In this document: piece by piece, positions 34,421 through 41,650 of the stretch
Numbering within the stretch: the first letter of the stretch is position 1
Layout of the letters: each line of letters begins with the position of its first letter
From: Cellulomonas denverensis
Lineage (GTDB): Bacteria; Actinomycetota; Actinomycetes; Actinomycetales; Cellulomonadaceae
Assembly (NCBI RefSeq): GCF_012396125.1
Contig: NZ_JAAXOX010000002.1
Coordinates: 124,001-188,000, forward strand
Length of the DNA stretch: 64,000 nucleotides
Direction: 5' to 3'
Program-made: the position numbers and the translations under genes
Notes under the pieces: model-generated
Seen by the model: the letters and a program-made list of their open reading frames with translations, nothing else
Database searches by the model: none
Told to the model about the DNA's origin: nothing

Positions 34421-34435
34421 CGAATGGTCCGTTCG
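34421..34435. promoter_or_regulatory. Candidate TetR operator between two divergent TetR-like genes
   Basis: CGAATGG (34421-34427) and CCGTTCG (34429-34435) are near-perfect inverted halves around one base. A TAGGCT -10 for the plus-strand gene lies at 34448-34453, followed by a second small repeat GACCA-TC-TGGTC (34457-34468). Their position over the divergent promoters suggests shared autoregulation. Confidence 0.55.
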
Positions 34436-34496
34436 ACCGTCGTCGCCTAGGCTGCGGACCATCTGGTCGGTTCAGCAGTCCGAGCGGGAGGATGTC

Positions 34497-35201
34497 ATGA
34501 CGCAACCGGTGGCTCCAGTGATCGGCGCCGACCCGCGCGCCACGGTCGCCTGCCTGGCGTTGGACGGCTGCGCGCTCGGCTGGCTGGCGGGGGTGTACCC
34601 CGACACCCCGGGCTGGTGGGAGCTGTCGCTGCGGGCGATCGCCGACTACGCGGGCGTCCCGGTGCCGGCCACCCGGCTGGGCACCTTCTCCGACCGCTGG
34701 GAGCGGTTCCCGCTGCGGGACGAGGAGCCCCTGGTCGACGCCGTGCTCACCCTGGCCCGGACCGGCGGGACCCGCAGCGTCACCCTGGACCGGGTCGCCC
34801 GGCTCGCCGACCGCGACCCGGAGTGGCTGGACAGCATGTACGGCTCGGCGCAGGAGCTGGTCGAGGACGTGCTCGACCGGGTGATGAGCGACGGCTTCGA
34901 CGACCTGTCGCCGCTGTACCTGACCCCCTGCCGGGCCACCGTCGTCTCGCTGCTGGACGTGCTCACCGACGACCGGCGGGCCGCCGCGCTGCTGCGCACC
35001 CTGCTGCTGTCCGGGGTCGAGGTGCCCGGGCCGGCCGCCCAGGCCGCACGGAAGATGTCCCCGGCGGCGCTGCCGGGCCACGGCGAGGTGACCGGCGGGC
35101 GGCGGGTGGCCGCGCTGGCGATGGACGGCTGGATGCTGGGTGCCGGGAACGGGGAGCCGGCCGCGGAGGTGCTGGCGGAGCTGCGCGCGCTGGTGGGCTG
35201 A
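34497..35201 (+). CDS. Atypical TetR-like protein with an internal helix-turn-helix
   Basis: The 234-residue protein does not start with a DNA-binding domain. Residues 1-75 read like the end of a TetR ligand domain (CLALDGCALGWLAGV). A TetR-type helix-turn-helix follows only at about 80-130 (VTLDRVARLADRDPEWLDSMYGSAQELV), then a full C-terminal part ending in AALAMDGWMLGAG, which resembles the N-terminal stretch. It may be a remnant tandem-TetR fusion. ATG 34497 has GGGAGG upstream and TAGGCT at 34448-34453. Function unknown. Confidence 0.7.
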   Translation: MTQPVAPVIGADPRATVACLALDGCALGWLAGVYPDTPGWWELSLRAIADYAGVPVPATRLGTFSDRWERFPLRDEEPLVDAVLTLARTGGTRSVTLDRVARLADRDPEWLDSMYGSAQELVEDVLDRVMSDGFDDLSPLYLTPCRATVVSLLDVLTDDRRAAALLRTLLLSGVEVPGPAAQAARKMSPAALPGHGEVTGGRRVAALAMDGWMLGAGNGEPAAEVLAELRALVG

Positions 35202-35203
35202 GC

Positions 35204-35953
35204 TCAGGCGGCGAGCACGGTGGTCCGGCCGCGCAACTCGGCCAGGACGGGGGAGTCCGGCGCGTCGGTCAGCACACCGGTCACCGCGTCCAGCGGCAGC
35301 ACCTGATGCGCGGAGGCGGCGCCGATCTTCTCCGCCGAGCCGAGCACCCAGGTCTCGGCGGCCCGGGAGGCGAGCACACGCTTCATCGCGGCCTCGTCCG
35401 GGTTGCCGGTGGTGAGACCGGCCTGCGGGTGGATGCCGGTGACGCCGAGCAGGAACAGGTCGGCGCCGATCCGCTGGGCGGCCTCGACGGTGGCCGCGCC
35501 GCAGGTGACCGCCGAGTGCTTGAACAGCGTGCCGCCGAGCAGGACCACCTCCGCGAGTGGATGGGTGACCAGTGCTGCCGCGACGGTCGGGCTGTGCGTG
35601 ACGACGGTACACCGCAGGTCGGCGGGCAGCAGCCGGGCCAGTGCGAGGGTGGTGGTGCCGCCGTCCACGATCACGGTGCTGCCCGGCCGGATCAGCGCCG
35701 CCGCGGCGCGGGCGACCCGCTGCTTGCTCTCCGGCTCGACCCGCTGCCGGCCGGCGTAGTCGGCGACCGCCGGGGAGACCGGGAGTGCACCACCGTAGAC
35801 CCGCTGCAGCAGGCCCTCGGCGGCCAGGTCGCGCAGGTCGCGGCGCACGCTGTCCTCGGAGATGCCGAGGTCGGCGGCGACCGCCTTGGCGACGATCGTG
35901 CCGTCCCGGCGCAGGGTGGCGAGCAGGTACTCCCGGCGTTCGGCTGCCAGCAT
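35204..35953 (-). CDS. DeoR/GlpR-family transcriptional regulator
   Basis: The 249-residue repressor has the DeoR helix-turn-helix (residues 5-57; AERREYLLATLRRDGTI, DLGISEDSVRRDLRDLAAEGLLQRVYGGA) and a sugar-phosphate-binding DeoRC domain with DGGTTT near residue 97 and LGVTGIHPQAGLTTGN. Such proteins usually respond to a phosphorylated sugar. It is divergent from the NUDIX gene, 44 bp apart, so that gene is the nearest candidate target. Confidence 0.9.
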   Translation of the reverse strand: MLAAERREYLLATLRRDGTIVAKAVAADLGISEDSVRRDLRDLAAEGLLQRVYGGALPVSPAVADYAGRQRVEPESKQRVARAAAALIRPGSTVIVDGGTTTLALARLLPADLRCTVVTHSPTVAAALVTHPLAEVVLLGGTLFKHSAVTCGAATVEAAQRIGADLFLLGVTGIHPQAGLTTGNPDEAAMKRVLASRAAETWVLGSAEKIGAASAHQVLPLDAVTGVLTDAPDSPVLAELRGRTTVLAA

Positions 35954-35997
35954 CGGCGCTCCGTTCTCGCGTGATCGGACGGTCTACAGTAGCAATC

Positions 35998-36693
35998 ATG
36001 AACAACCATGCAGAAACAGGCAGAATCGGAGCCGACCGGCCGGACTCGCGCGGACGCACCGGTCTGGATGCCGCCGGCCGGGACCTGACCGGCAACCCGG
36101 ATGTCCGGGTCCGGCAGGTCGAGGTGACCTCGGACGGCTGGCATGTCCTGCGCCGGACCACCCTGGACTACCGCCGCCGGGACGGCCGGTGGACCAGCCA
36201 GCAGCGCGAGACCTACGACCGGGGCAACGGGGCGGTGATCCTGCTGCACGACCCGGAGCGCGACACCGTGCTGCTCACCCGGCAGTTCCGCTACCCGGCG
36301 TACGTCAACGGGCACCCGGACGGGATGCTGATCGAGGCCGCGGCCGGCCTGCTGGACCTGGACGACCCGGAGACCGCAATCCGGCGCGAGGCGGCGGAGG
36401 AACTCGGCGTCCGGGTGGGTCCGGTGACGCACCTGTTCGACGTCTACATGAGCCCCGGCTCCGTCACCGAGCGGCTGCACTACTACCTGGCCACCTATCG
36501 CCCCGCCGACCGCACCGGTAGCGGGGGAGGGCTCGCCGAGGAGGGCGAGGACATCGAGGTGCTGGAGCTGCCACTGACCGAGGCGCTGGCGATGGTCGCC
36601 GACGGGCGGATCGCGGACGGCAAGACGATCATCCTGCTGCAGTGGCTGGCGCTCAGTGCGCGGGCCGGTACCCGCTCCGGTCCGCCGCGGTGA
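35998..36693 (+). CDS. NUDIX hydrolase, NudK/GDP-mannose pyrophosphatase-like
   Basis: The 231-residue enzyme has a NUDIX box GLLDLDDPETAIRREAAEEL with REAAEELGV at its core, closely patterned on NudK (GDP-mannose hydrolase). RQFRYPAYVNGH and a C-terminal segment with EDIEVLELPL also fit. ATG 35998 has TACAGT (35985-35990) 7 nt upstream. The last 14 codons lie in a 47-bp repeat shared with the end of the acetyltransferase gene, so the native C-terminus may have been replaced. It is divergent from deoR. Confidence 0.85.
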   Translation: MNNHAETGRIGADRPDSRGRTGLDAAGRDLTGNPDVRVRQVEVTSDGWHVLRRTTLDYRRRDGRWTSQQRETYDRGNGAVILLHDPERDTVLLTRQFRYPAYVNGHPDGMLIEAAAGLLDLDDPETAIRREAAEELGVRVGPVTHLFDVYMSPGSVTERLHYYLATYRPADRTGSGGGLAEEGEDIEVLELPLTEALAMVADGRIADGKTIILLQWLALSARAGTRSGPPR

Positions 36694-36697
36694 TCGG
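36651..36697. repeat. 47-bp direct repeat, copy 1
   Basis: Perfectly identical to 37089-37135. This copy forms the last codons of the NUDIX gene; on the minus strand it still encodes the terminal residues ITAADRSGYRPAH and stop of the downstream acetyltransferase, so it appears to be a copied 3' end. Confidence 0.93.
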
Positions 36698-36771
36698 GAT
36701 GCCGACCGCGCGGGAGACGTCGTGGTCGGCGCTGGCGATGGACGGCCGCACGATGGGTGCCGGGAGCTCAG
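36698..36771 (+). pseudogene. Fragment resembling the 3' end of the TetR-like gene at 34497
   Basis: Bases 36729-36746 match 35112-35129 (18 of 18) and 36754-36765 match 35137-35148 (12 of 12), with the same 25-base offset. The translation SALAMDGRTMGAG parallels AALAMDGWMLGAG. It is not part of a complete gene and looks like a decayed copy. Confidence 0.6.
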
Positions 36772-37020
36772 TCAATGCGCCCAGCTCGCCGTCCAGACCA
36801 CCCCTGTGGCGGTGAGCACCACGACCACGCAGGCGAGGGCGGCACGGACCCGGATCAGCCGACCGCGGCCGGCGCGCACGCTCACCTCACGCAGGAGGGC
36901 ATCGGCACGCCGCCGGGCGATGCGCGTCTCGTGCGGCGGTGTGTGCTCGGACTGCGGTGCGGGCTCGCGGGTGCCGGTGCCCGCATAGCGGTTGGCCAGC
37001 CACGGGTCCATCCCTGTCAT
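36772..37020 (-). CDS. Small single-pass membrane protein
   Basis: The 82-residue frame encodes a polar, Arg-rich N-terminal half and one hydrophobic helix near the C-terminus (about 59-79; ALACVVVVLTATGVVW), ending in ASWAH. ATG 37020 has no clear Shine-Dalgarno or -10. It lies between the two copies of the 47-bp repeat. The coding bias looks genuine, but expression is unproven and the function is unknown. Confidence 0.45.
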   Translation of the reverse strand: MTGMDPWLANRYAGTGTREPAPQSEHTPPHETRIARRRADALLREVSVRAGRGRLIRVRAALACVVVVLTATGVVWTASWAH

Positions 37021-37088
37021 GACCGGGTGATCGGCCGGGGAACCGGCGGTCTTGAGCCCCGCTGAGCCGACCGGGTGAGGTGCGAGCT

Positions 37089-37135
37089 GCTCAGTGCGCG
37101 GGCCGGTACCCGCTCCGGTCCGCCGCGGTGATCGG
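37089..37135. repeat. 47-bp direct repeat, copy 2
   Basis: Identical to 36651-36697. This copy encodes the natural C-terminus of the acetyltransferase on the minus strand and is probably the source. Confidence 0.93.
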
Positions 37136-37690
37136 CCGGAGCACCCGCGCCGGGTTGCCGGCGGCCACCGTGAGCGGCGGGACGTCCCGGGTGACGACGC
37201 TGCCGGCGCCGATCACCGCACCGGCGCCGATCGTGACGCCGGGCAGCACGCTCACCCCGCCGGCGATCCACACCCCGTCGCCGACCGTGATCGGCCGGGC
37301 GGTGCAGGCGCCGGCGATCCGCTCGCCGGGGTCGAGGGCGTGGTTGGAGGTGTAGAAGCCGACCTTGGGGCCGATCAGCACGTCGTCCCCGATGGTGATC
37401 GGCGCGCCGTCCAGCAGCACGCAGTCGAAGTTGGCCCAGAACCGTACGCCCAGGTGGATGTTGCGGCCGAACTCGCACCGGAAGGTCGGTTCGAGGTTCG
37501 CGCCCGCGCCGACGGTGCCGAGCACCGCGCGCAGCAGGTGTTCGCGTTCCTCCTGGTCCGCCCCGTGGGCGGCGTTGTAGGCGGAGGTGGCGAGCACGGC
37601 GCGGCGGCGGGCGTCGATCAGCTCCGGGGTGAGGTCGTCGTAGGGGACACCGGTGGCCATCCGGGCGAACTGCGCGTCGAGGGTCGTCAC
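37091..37690 (-). CDS. Sugar O-acetyltransferase (maltose/galactoside acetyltransferase-like)
   Basis: The 199-residue protein is a left-handed beta-helix acetyltransferase with hexapeptide repeats (IGDDVLIGPKV, VGDGVWIAGGVSVLPGVTIGAGAVIGAGSVV). The N-terminal Mac domain precedes them, and the catalytic His is in YTSNHALD. GTG 37690 overlaps the stop of the STAS gene (GTGA), and TAGCGT (37703-37698) lies 7 nt upstream, so it can also be transcribed on its own. It acetylates a sugar hydroxyl with acetyl-CoA; the acceptor is unknown. Confidence 0.9.
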   Translation of the reverse strand: MTTLDAQFARMATGVPYDDLTPELIDARRRAVLATSAYNAAHGADQEEREHLLRAVLGTVGAGANLEPTFRCEFGRNIHLGVRFWANFDCVLLDGAPITIGDDVLIGPKVGFYTSNHALDPGERIAGACTARPITVGDGVWIAGGVSVLPGVTIGAGAVIGAGSVVTRDVPPLTVAAGNPARVLRPITAADRSGYRPAH

Positions 37691-38025
37691 CCCGGCGACG
37701 CTAGCGGAGCGTCCCCGGTGGTCCCGCCCAGCAGGTAGTCCCGCAACCCCAGCGTGTCGAGCACCAGATGCACCTGCGGTGGCACGTGCTCCAGGGTGCA
37801 GGGCAGCTGCACCTCGTCGCAGGCCCGGCGGAACTGGAGCAGGTAGCCGATCCCGGAGGAGTCCAGGAAGTCGACCCGGCGCAGGTCCAGCACCACCGGG
37901 CGGCCCGCGGTGAGCGCAGTTCCCAGGGCGTGACCGGCGTCCGGGCGCAGGGTCACGTCGATGTCCCCGATCAGCTCCACCCGGGTCACGTCGTCGCCGG
38001 TGTGGACCAGGAAGTGCCGGTGCAT
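37687..38025 (-). CDS. STAS-domain anti-sigma factor antagonist
   Basis: The 112-residue protein is an RsbV/SpoIIAA-like STAS domain. The phosphorylatable Ser lies in FLDSSGIGYLL, after VVLDLRRVD. Unphosphorylated forms bind an anti-sigma kinase and free a sigma factor. It follows the PAS-ANTAR gene after a 2-nt gap, indicating one operon, and may answer to the anti-sigma-type ATPase at 33.3 kb. Confidence 0.88.
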   Translation of the reverse strand: MHRHFLVHTGDDVTRVELIGDIDVTLRPDAGHALGTALTAGRPVVLDLRRVDFLDSSGIGYLLQFRRACDEVQLPCTLEHVPPQVHLVLDTLGLRDYLLGGTTGDAPLASPG

Positions 38026-38027
38026 GG

Positions 38028-38663
38028 TCAGGCGCGCTGCTTCGGGGCGGTCAGGTCGCGCAGGAAACCGGCAAGCCGGCCGGGTGCCCGGCCCAGACAG
38101 GGCAGCTGCTCGACGATCGCGCGCGCGAGGGTGCGGACCGGCACGTTGGCGTGGTTCGACGCGGTGCGCAGTCGCTGGAACGCCTGCTCCACCGTCACGC
38201 CCTCGCTGAGCGCCACCGCGCCGACCGCCTGCTCGATGGTGGCCCGGTTGCGGGCGGAGGCGGCGATCGCCTGGTCCGCGATCGTCCGGGCGTGCTGGGC
38301 GACCACCGGGGTCAGGTCGACCACGTGGCCGGTCATCGTGCGGCGCTCCGCGTCGACGTCGGCCACGGTGTTGACGATCCGCTCGTCGCCGCGGGCGTCC
38401 AGGATCCGGTTCACCGCGGTGAACGGAGTGCCGTCCCGTACCGCGTCGGTCAGCCGGCGGCGGACGTCGTCCTGGTCGTCCGGGTGCTGGTGGGCCAGCA
38501 ACAGATCGGTGGTCGGCACCACCTCGTGCGGGGTGAAGCCGTGGATGGCGTACACCTGATCGGACCACCACCAGGTCTCGGTCGCCAGGTCCAGGCTGAA
38601 CCGGCCGTTGCGGGGTGCGTCGGTCGTGGCGTGGTGTTCATGTGCGGTTGTGAGGTTGCTCAT
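38028..38663 (-). CDS. PAS-ANTAR RNA-binding antiterminator-like regulator
   Basis: The 211-residue protein joins a PAS domain (about residues 20-115; RFSLDLATETWWWSDQVYAIHGF, the PAS_3 pattern) to a C-terminal ANTAR domain (about 135-190; RNRATIEQAVGAVALSEG, AFQRLRTASNHANVPV). ANTAR domains bind paired RNA hairpins and prevent termination. Together with the STAS gene behind it, this forms a sensory unit common in actinobacteria. Its stimulus is unknown; the divergent HDO-CDGSH unit suggests redox or oxygen. Confidence 0.86.
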   Translation of the reverse strand: MSNLTTAHEHHATTDAPRNGRFSLDLATETWWWSDQVYAIHGFTPHEVVPTTDLLLAHQHPDDQDDVRRRLTDAVRDGTPFTAVNRILDARGDERIVNTVADVDAERRTMTGHVVDLTPVVAQHARTIADQAIAASARNRATIEQAVGAVALSEGVTVEQAFQRLRTASNHANVPVRTLARAIVEQLPCLGRAPGRLAGFLRDLTAPKQRA

Positions 38664-38731
38664 CACCCAGTCCCTGTCGTGACATCCGTCGCACCGGGCC
38701 GCTGGGCAGGACCGCCGGCGACTGACATTCC

Positions 38732-38743
38732 GACCGTAACCGG
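38732..38743 (-). promoter_or_regulatory. Copy 1 of a 12-nt promoter element (PAS-ANTAR side)
   Basis: On the minus strand this reads CCGGTTACGGTC, including a TACGGT -10 candidate (38738-38733). The same 12 nt occurs on the plus strand at 38803-38814. Confidence 0.45.
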
Positions 38744-38802
38744 AATCGTTCCAGTCGGACACCCGAACGGGTGACGGGCTGGACATGCGGCCCGGCGGTG
38801 CC

Positions 38803-38814
38803 CCGGTTACGGTC
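38803..38814 (+). promoter_or_regulatory. Copy 2 of the 12-nt promoter element (HDO side)
   Basis: CCGGTTACGGTC with TACGGT at 38808-38813. A start near 38820 would give a leader of about 46 nt carrying the GAGGAG ribosome-binding site. Confidence 0.45.
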
Positions 38815-38865
38815 CCGGTGCGTCTCAAGCCACGGGACACATCGTCGTGCACCGAGGAGACCCCC

Positions 38866-39882
38866 ATGCGCGTTCCCGCCCCACGCGGCCCCCTGAGCGA
38901 GGCCCTGCTCACCGGACTGACCACCGGATCGATCGAGCCCACCCTGGCCGACCGTGCCGAGGCGGCGGTGGCGGCGGCCGGGGACGTCGCGGTGGACGAG
39001 GACGTGCAGCTCAGCCTGACGGTGCTCTACGAGCTGCACTACCAGGGCTTCGACGGGGTCGACGACGCCTGGGAGTGGGACACCGACCTGCTGCGCGCCC
39101 GCGCCGTGCTGGAACGCGCCTACGAGGCGGAGCTGCGCGCCACCGTCGTGGTGCCGGACGACCTGGACCCCGGCACCGGTGCGGACGACGTCGCCCGGGC
39201 GCTGTTCGACCTGACCGGCCGGGACTCCGGGCCGTCGCTGTCCCGCTGGGTGGCCAAGCACGCCACCGACGAGCACCTGCACGAGCTGCTCAAGCAGCGG
39301 TCGATCTTCCAGCTCAAGGAGGCCGACCCGCACACCTGGGCCATCCCGCGGCTGCTCGGGGAGCCGAAGGCGGCGCTGGTGGAGATCCAGGCCGACGAGT
39401 ACGGCGGCGGCCGGCCGGAGCGGATGCACGCGGCGCTGTTCGCCCGGACCATGCGCGGGCTCGGCCTGGACGACAGCTACGGCGCGTACCTGGACGAGGT
39501 GCCGGGTTACACGCTGGCCTCGGTCAACATGATGTCGATGTTCGGCCTGCACCGGCGGCTGCGTGCCTGCGCGGTCGGGCACCTGGCCGCGTTCGAGATG
39601 ACCTCCTCGCTGCCGAACCGGTTCTACGGCGACGGCTTCCGGCGGCACGGGTACGACGCGGACGTGACCTGGTACTTCGACGAGCACGTCGAGGCGGACG
39701 CGGTGCACGAGCAGATCGCCGGCCGGGACCTGGCCGGGGGACTGGTCGCCCAGCAGCCGGGGCTGCGGGACGAGGTGATCTTCGGCGCGGCCGCCTGCCT
39801 GCACGTGGACGGGCGGATGGGCACCGAGCTGATCGACCGCTGGACCGCCGGGCAGAGCTCGCTGCGGACGGTGGCAGCATGA
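38866..39882 (+). CDS. Haem-oxygenase-like di-iron oxidase (iron-containing redox enzyme family)
   Basis: The 338-residue soluble protein fits the Haem_oxygenas_2/HDO superfamily of non-haem di-iron enzymes. Acidic and histidine residues in the helical core likely bind metal: VEIQADEYGGGRPERMH near residue 168, GHLAAFEM, and YFDEHVEADAVHE near residue 268. HDO members carry out oxidations such as N-oxygenation or C-C cleavage; this one's reaction is unknown. ATG 38866 follows GAGGAG. It overlaps the CDGSH gene (ATGA), implying a joint function. Confidence 0.8.
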   Translation: MRVPAPRGPLSEALLTGLTTGSIEPTLADRAEAAVAAAGDVAVDEDVQLSLTVLYELHYQGFDGVDDAWEWDTDLLRARAVLERAYEAELRATVVVPDDLDPGTGADDVARALFDLTGRDSGPSLSRWVAKHATDEHLHELLKQRSIFQLKEADPHTWAIPRLLGEPKAALVEIQADEYGGGRPERMHAALFARTMRGLGLDDSYGAYLDEVPGYTLASVNMMSMFGLHRRLRACAVGHLAAFEMTSSLPNRFYGDGFRRHGYDADVTWYFDEHVEADAVHEQIAGRDLAGGLVAQQPGLRDEVIFGAAACLHVDGRMGTELIDRWTAGQSSLRTVAA

Positions 39883-40112
39883 CCGGCGCCGAGCACACCG
39901 CACCGGTGGTGATCACCCCGTGCGAGAACGGCCCGATCCTGGTCCGCGGCGACGTGGAGCTGCGGGACAGCGCCGGCCGGCCGGTGCCGCGCCGCCGGGC
40001 CACGGTCGCGCTGTGCCGGTGCGGGGCGTCGGCGCTCAAGCCGTTCTGCGACGGGTCGCACAAGGCGATCGGTTTCCGCACCGACGACGAGGTGCCGCTT
40101 CCCCCGCGGTGA
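39879..40112 (+). CDS. CDGSH-type [2Fe-2S] protein
   Basis: The 77-residue protein has the full CDGSH signature CRCGASALKPFCDGSH, giving the 3-Cys/1-His ligand set of a [2Fe-2S] cluster. It has no membrane anchor, so it is cytosolic. Proteins of this kind carry electrons or clusters. Translational coupling to the di-iron enzyme suggests it feeds electrons to it or helps load iron; this is inferred. A hairpin follows at 40113-40143. Confidence 0.93.
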   Translation: MTGAEHTAPVVITPCENGPILVRGDVELRDSAGRPVPRRRATVALCRCGASALKPFCDGSHKAIGFRTDDEVPLPPR

Positions 40113-40143
40113 CGGCCGGTTCCGCTGCGGGTGAACCCGGCCG
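40113..40143 (+). terminator. Probable terminator after the CDGSH gene
   Basis: CGGCCGG (40113-40119) pairs with CCGGCCG (40137-40143), extended by TT/AA with one bulged C, around a 12-nt loop directly after the stop. Confidence 0.6.
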
Positions 40144-40298
40144 CTCTGACCAGCGGTGCGGCGCCGCCCTGCTCCGGGCCGGTCGAGACGATTCGACCCG
40201 ATCCGGCCCGCTCGCCCCGATTTGTGCGACAGTAGGGGCAGTGCGGGGCGTCGTCGCACCGGTCGCAGATCGATCCTGGCGTGCACGATCCACCTCCG

Positions 40299-40336
40299 GC
40301 CATGGGGTGGGGAACGAGTGCTCGCCATGGGGTGGG
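40299..40336 (+). repeat. Tandem 13-nt repeat at the start of the second STAS gene
   Basis: GCCATGGGGTGGG occurs at 40299-40311 and 40324-40336 (25-nt period). Each copy contains a purine-rich stretch able to act as a ribosome-binding site. Confidence 0.85.
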
Positions 40337-40653
40337 AAATGCAGTACCTCGACGTATCGACCGACGACATCGACGACGGGACCCGCACCCGGGTCCGGCT
40401 CTCCGGGGAGATCGACGCCATCGCCGCGGCCCGGGCGGCACACACCGCCGACGACCTGCTGGCCCGCGGACGGCCGGTGCTGGTCGACCTGGGCGGCGTG
40501 ACCTTCATGGACTCGTCCGGGGTCAGCTTCCTGATCCAGTTGCGCCGCAGTTGCGAGCGCGCCGGACTGGACTGGCAGCTCACCGGCGTCCCGGCCCAGG
40601 TGGAGCGGGTGCTGTCGATCCTGGGCGTGGACGACCTGCTGCGCACGCCCTGA
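40318..40653 (+). CDS. STAS-domain anti-sigma factor antagonist, second copy
   Basis: The 111-residue protein is a STAS domain with FMDSSGVSFLIQLRRSC, where the first Ser of DSSG is the expected phosphorylation site, and RVRLSGEIDAIAAARAA upstream. The start is uncertain among GTG 40318, ATG 40327 and ATG 40342; GTG 40318 has GGTGGGG at 5 nt and is preferred. It is a monocistronic plus-strand gene, related to the STAS gene at 37.7-38.0 kb. Confidence 0.85.
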   Translation: MLAMGWEMQYLDVSTDDIDDGTRTRVRLSGEIDAIAAARAAHTADDLLARGRPVLVDLGGVTFMDSSGVSFLIQLRRSCERAGLDWQLTGVPAQVERVLSILGVDDLLRTP

Positions 40654-40657
40654 GCGA

Positions 40658-40987
40658 TCAGCGGTCCGGGTCGGGCATGAACTCGCGCAGCTCCTGCGGA
40701 CACCGGCAGGCGGCGGCGAGGCGGGCGGCCCACTGCTCGGCCTCGGCCCGGGTCGGCAGATCGAACACCGCGAAGCCGCCGTCCAGCGTCGTGACCGGAC
40801 CGTGCACCGGACCGTCCGCGCCGACCAGCACCGGCGGCACCGACTCGTCGATCCCGCCGGAGAACACGTAGACCCCGGCCGCCTGGGCGGCATGGATCAC
40901 GGCGTGCGCGTCGGCCGACACCGCGGGCAGCTCGGCCACCGGCACCTGCATCGCCGCACTGGGGAACGTCATCAGGTAGTACGTCAT
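40658..40987 (-). CDS. YCII/DGPF-domain protein
   Basis: The 109-residue protein has the YCII-related fold (MTYYLMTF start; VHAAQAAGVYVFSGG-like central segment; DGPVHGPVTTLDGGFAVFDLPTRAEAEQWA). Such proteins are small dimeric enzymes or accessory factors, often paired with ECF sigma factors; no sigma gene is adjacent here. ATG 40987 has GGAGGAGCG upstream. It lies 25 nt after the DHFR-family gene on the same strand and probably shares its transcript. Confidence 0.83.
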   Translation of the reverse strand: MTYYLMTFPSAAMQVPVAELPAVSADAHAVIHAAQAAGVYVFSGGIDESVPPVLVGADGPVHGPVTTLDGGFAVFDLPTRAEAEQWAARLAAACRCPQELREFMPDPDR

Positions 40988-41012
40988 CGCTCCTCCTGGT
41001 CGCCCGGCCCGG

Positions 41013-41576
41013 TCACCGCCGCACGGTGTACCGCAGCCACATCGTGCCGTTGTCGAAGATCCGCTGCTCCGCGAACTGCAGGTCGATCCGCAGATCCGCC
41101 GGCCAGAACCGCAGCCCGTCGCCCAGTGCCACCGGCGCCAGGTAGAGCTGCACCTCGTCCACGATCCCGGCCCGCAGCGCCTGTGCCGCCAGGGTCGGGC
41201 CGTCGATCGTCACGTCGTGGTCCAGGCCGTCCACCAGCGTGCGCACCCGCACCGGGTCGAACTCCCGTTCCAGCCGGGTCCGGGCGGTGCTGGGCGCGTC
41301 CAGGGTCCGGCTGAACACCACCTTGTCGGCGGCCTGCCACACCCGGGCGTAGGTCCGGGCGAACTCCGGGGCATCCGGCAGTTCCAGGGCGGTCTCCCAG
41401 AACGTCATCGCCTGGTAGATCCGGCGGCCGTACAGGTACGTGCCGACCGACCGGGACTGCTCGGACACGAAGTCGTGCAACTCCGGCAGCTCGGCCCCGC
41501 CCCAGTCGAGGTCGCCCGCCGGGTCGGCCACGTAGCCGTCCAGCGAGGTGAACATCGAGTAGATCAGCCGCCCCAT
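41013..41576 (-). CDS. RibD-C/dihydrofolate reductase family protein
   Basis: The 187-residue protein belongs to the RibD_C-type dihydrofolate reductase family: MGRLIYSMFTSLDGYVADPAGD at the N-terminus, YGRRIYQAMTFWE, KVVFSRTL, and the C-terminal VDEVQLYLAPVALGDG. It binds NAD(P)H, but most such actinobacterial proteins have no known substrate. ATG 41576 is supported by TACCGT (41588-41583) 6 nt upstream. It heads a two-gene unit with the YCII gene. Confidence 0.87.
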   Translation of the reverse strand: MGRLIYSMFTSLDGYVADPAGDLDWGGAELPELHDFVSEQSRSVGTYLYGRRIYQAMTFWETALELPDAPEFARTYARVWQAADKVVFSRTLDAPSTARTRLEREFDPVRVRTLVDGLDHDVTIDGPTLAAQALRAGIVDEVQLYLAPVALGDGLRFWPADLRIDLQFAEQRIFDNGTMWLRYTVRR

Positions 41577-41650
41577 CCGGTCACGGTAGGGCAGCGCGGG
41601 GGGATCGGCGCGCCGGCGAATCCGGTTGCGCCCGCCGATAGCGTCACGCC

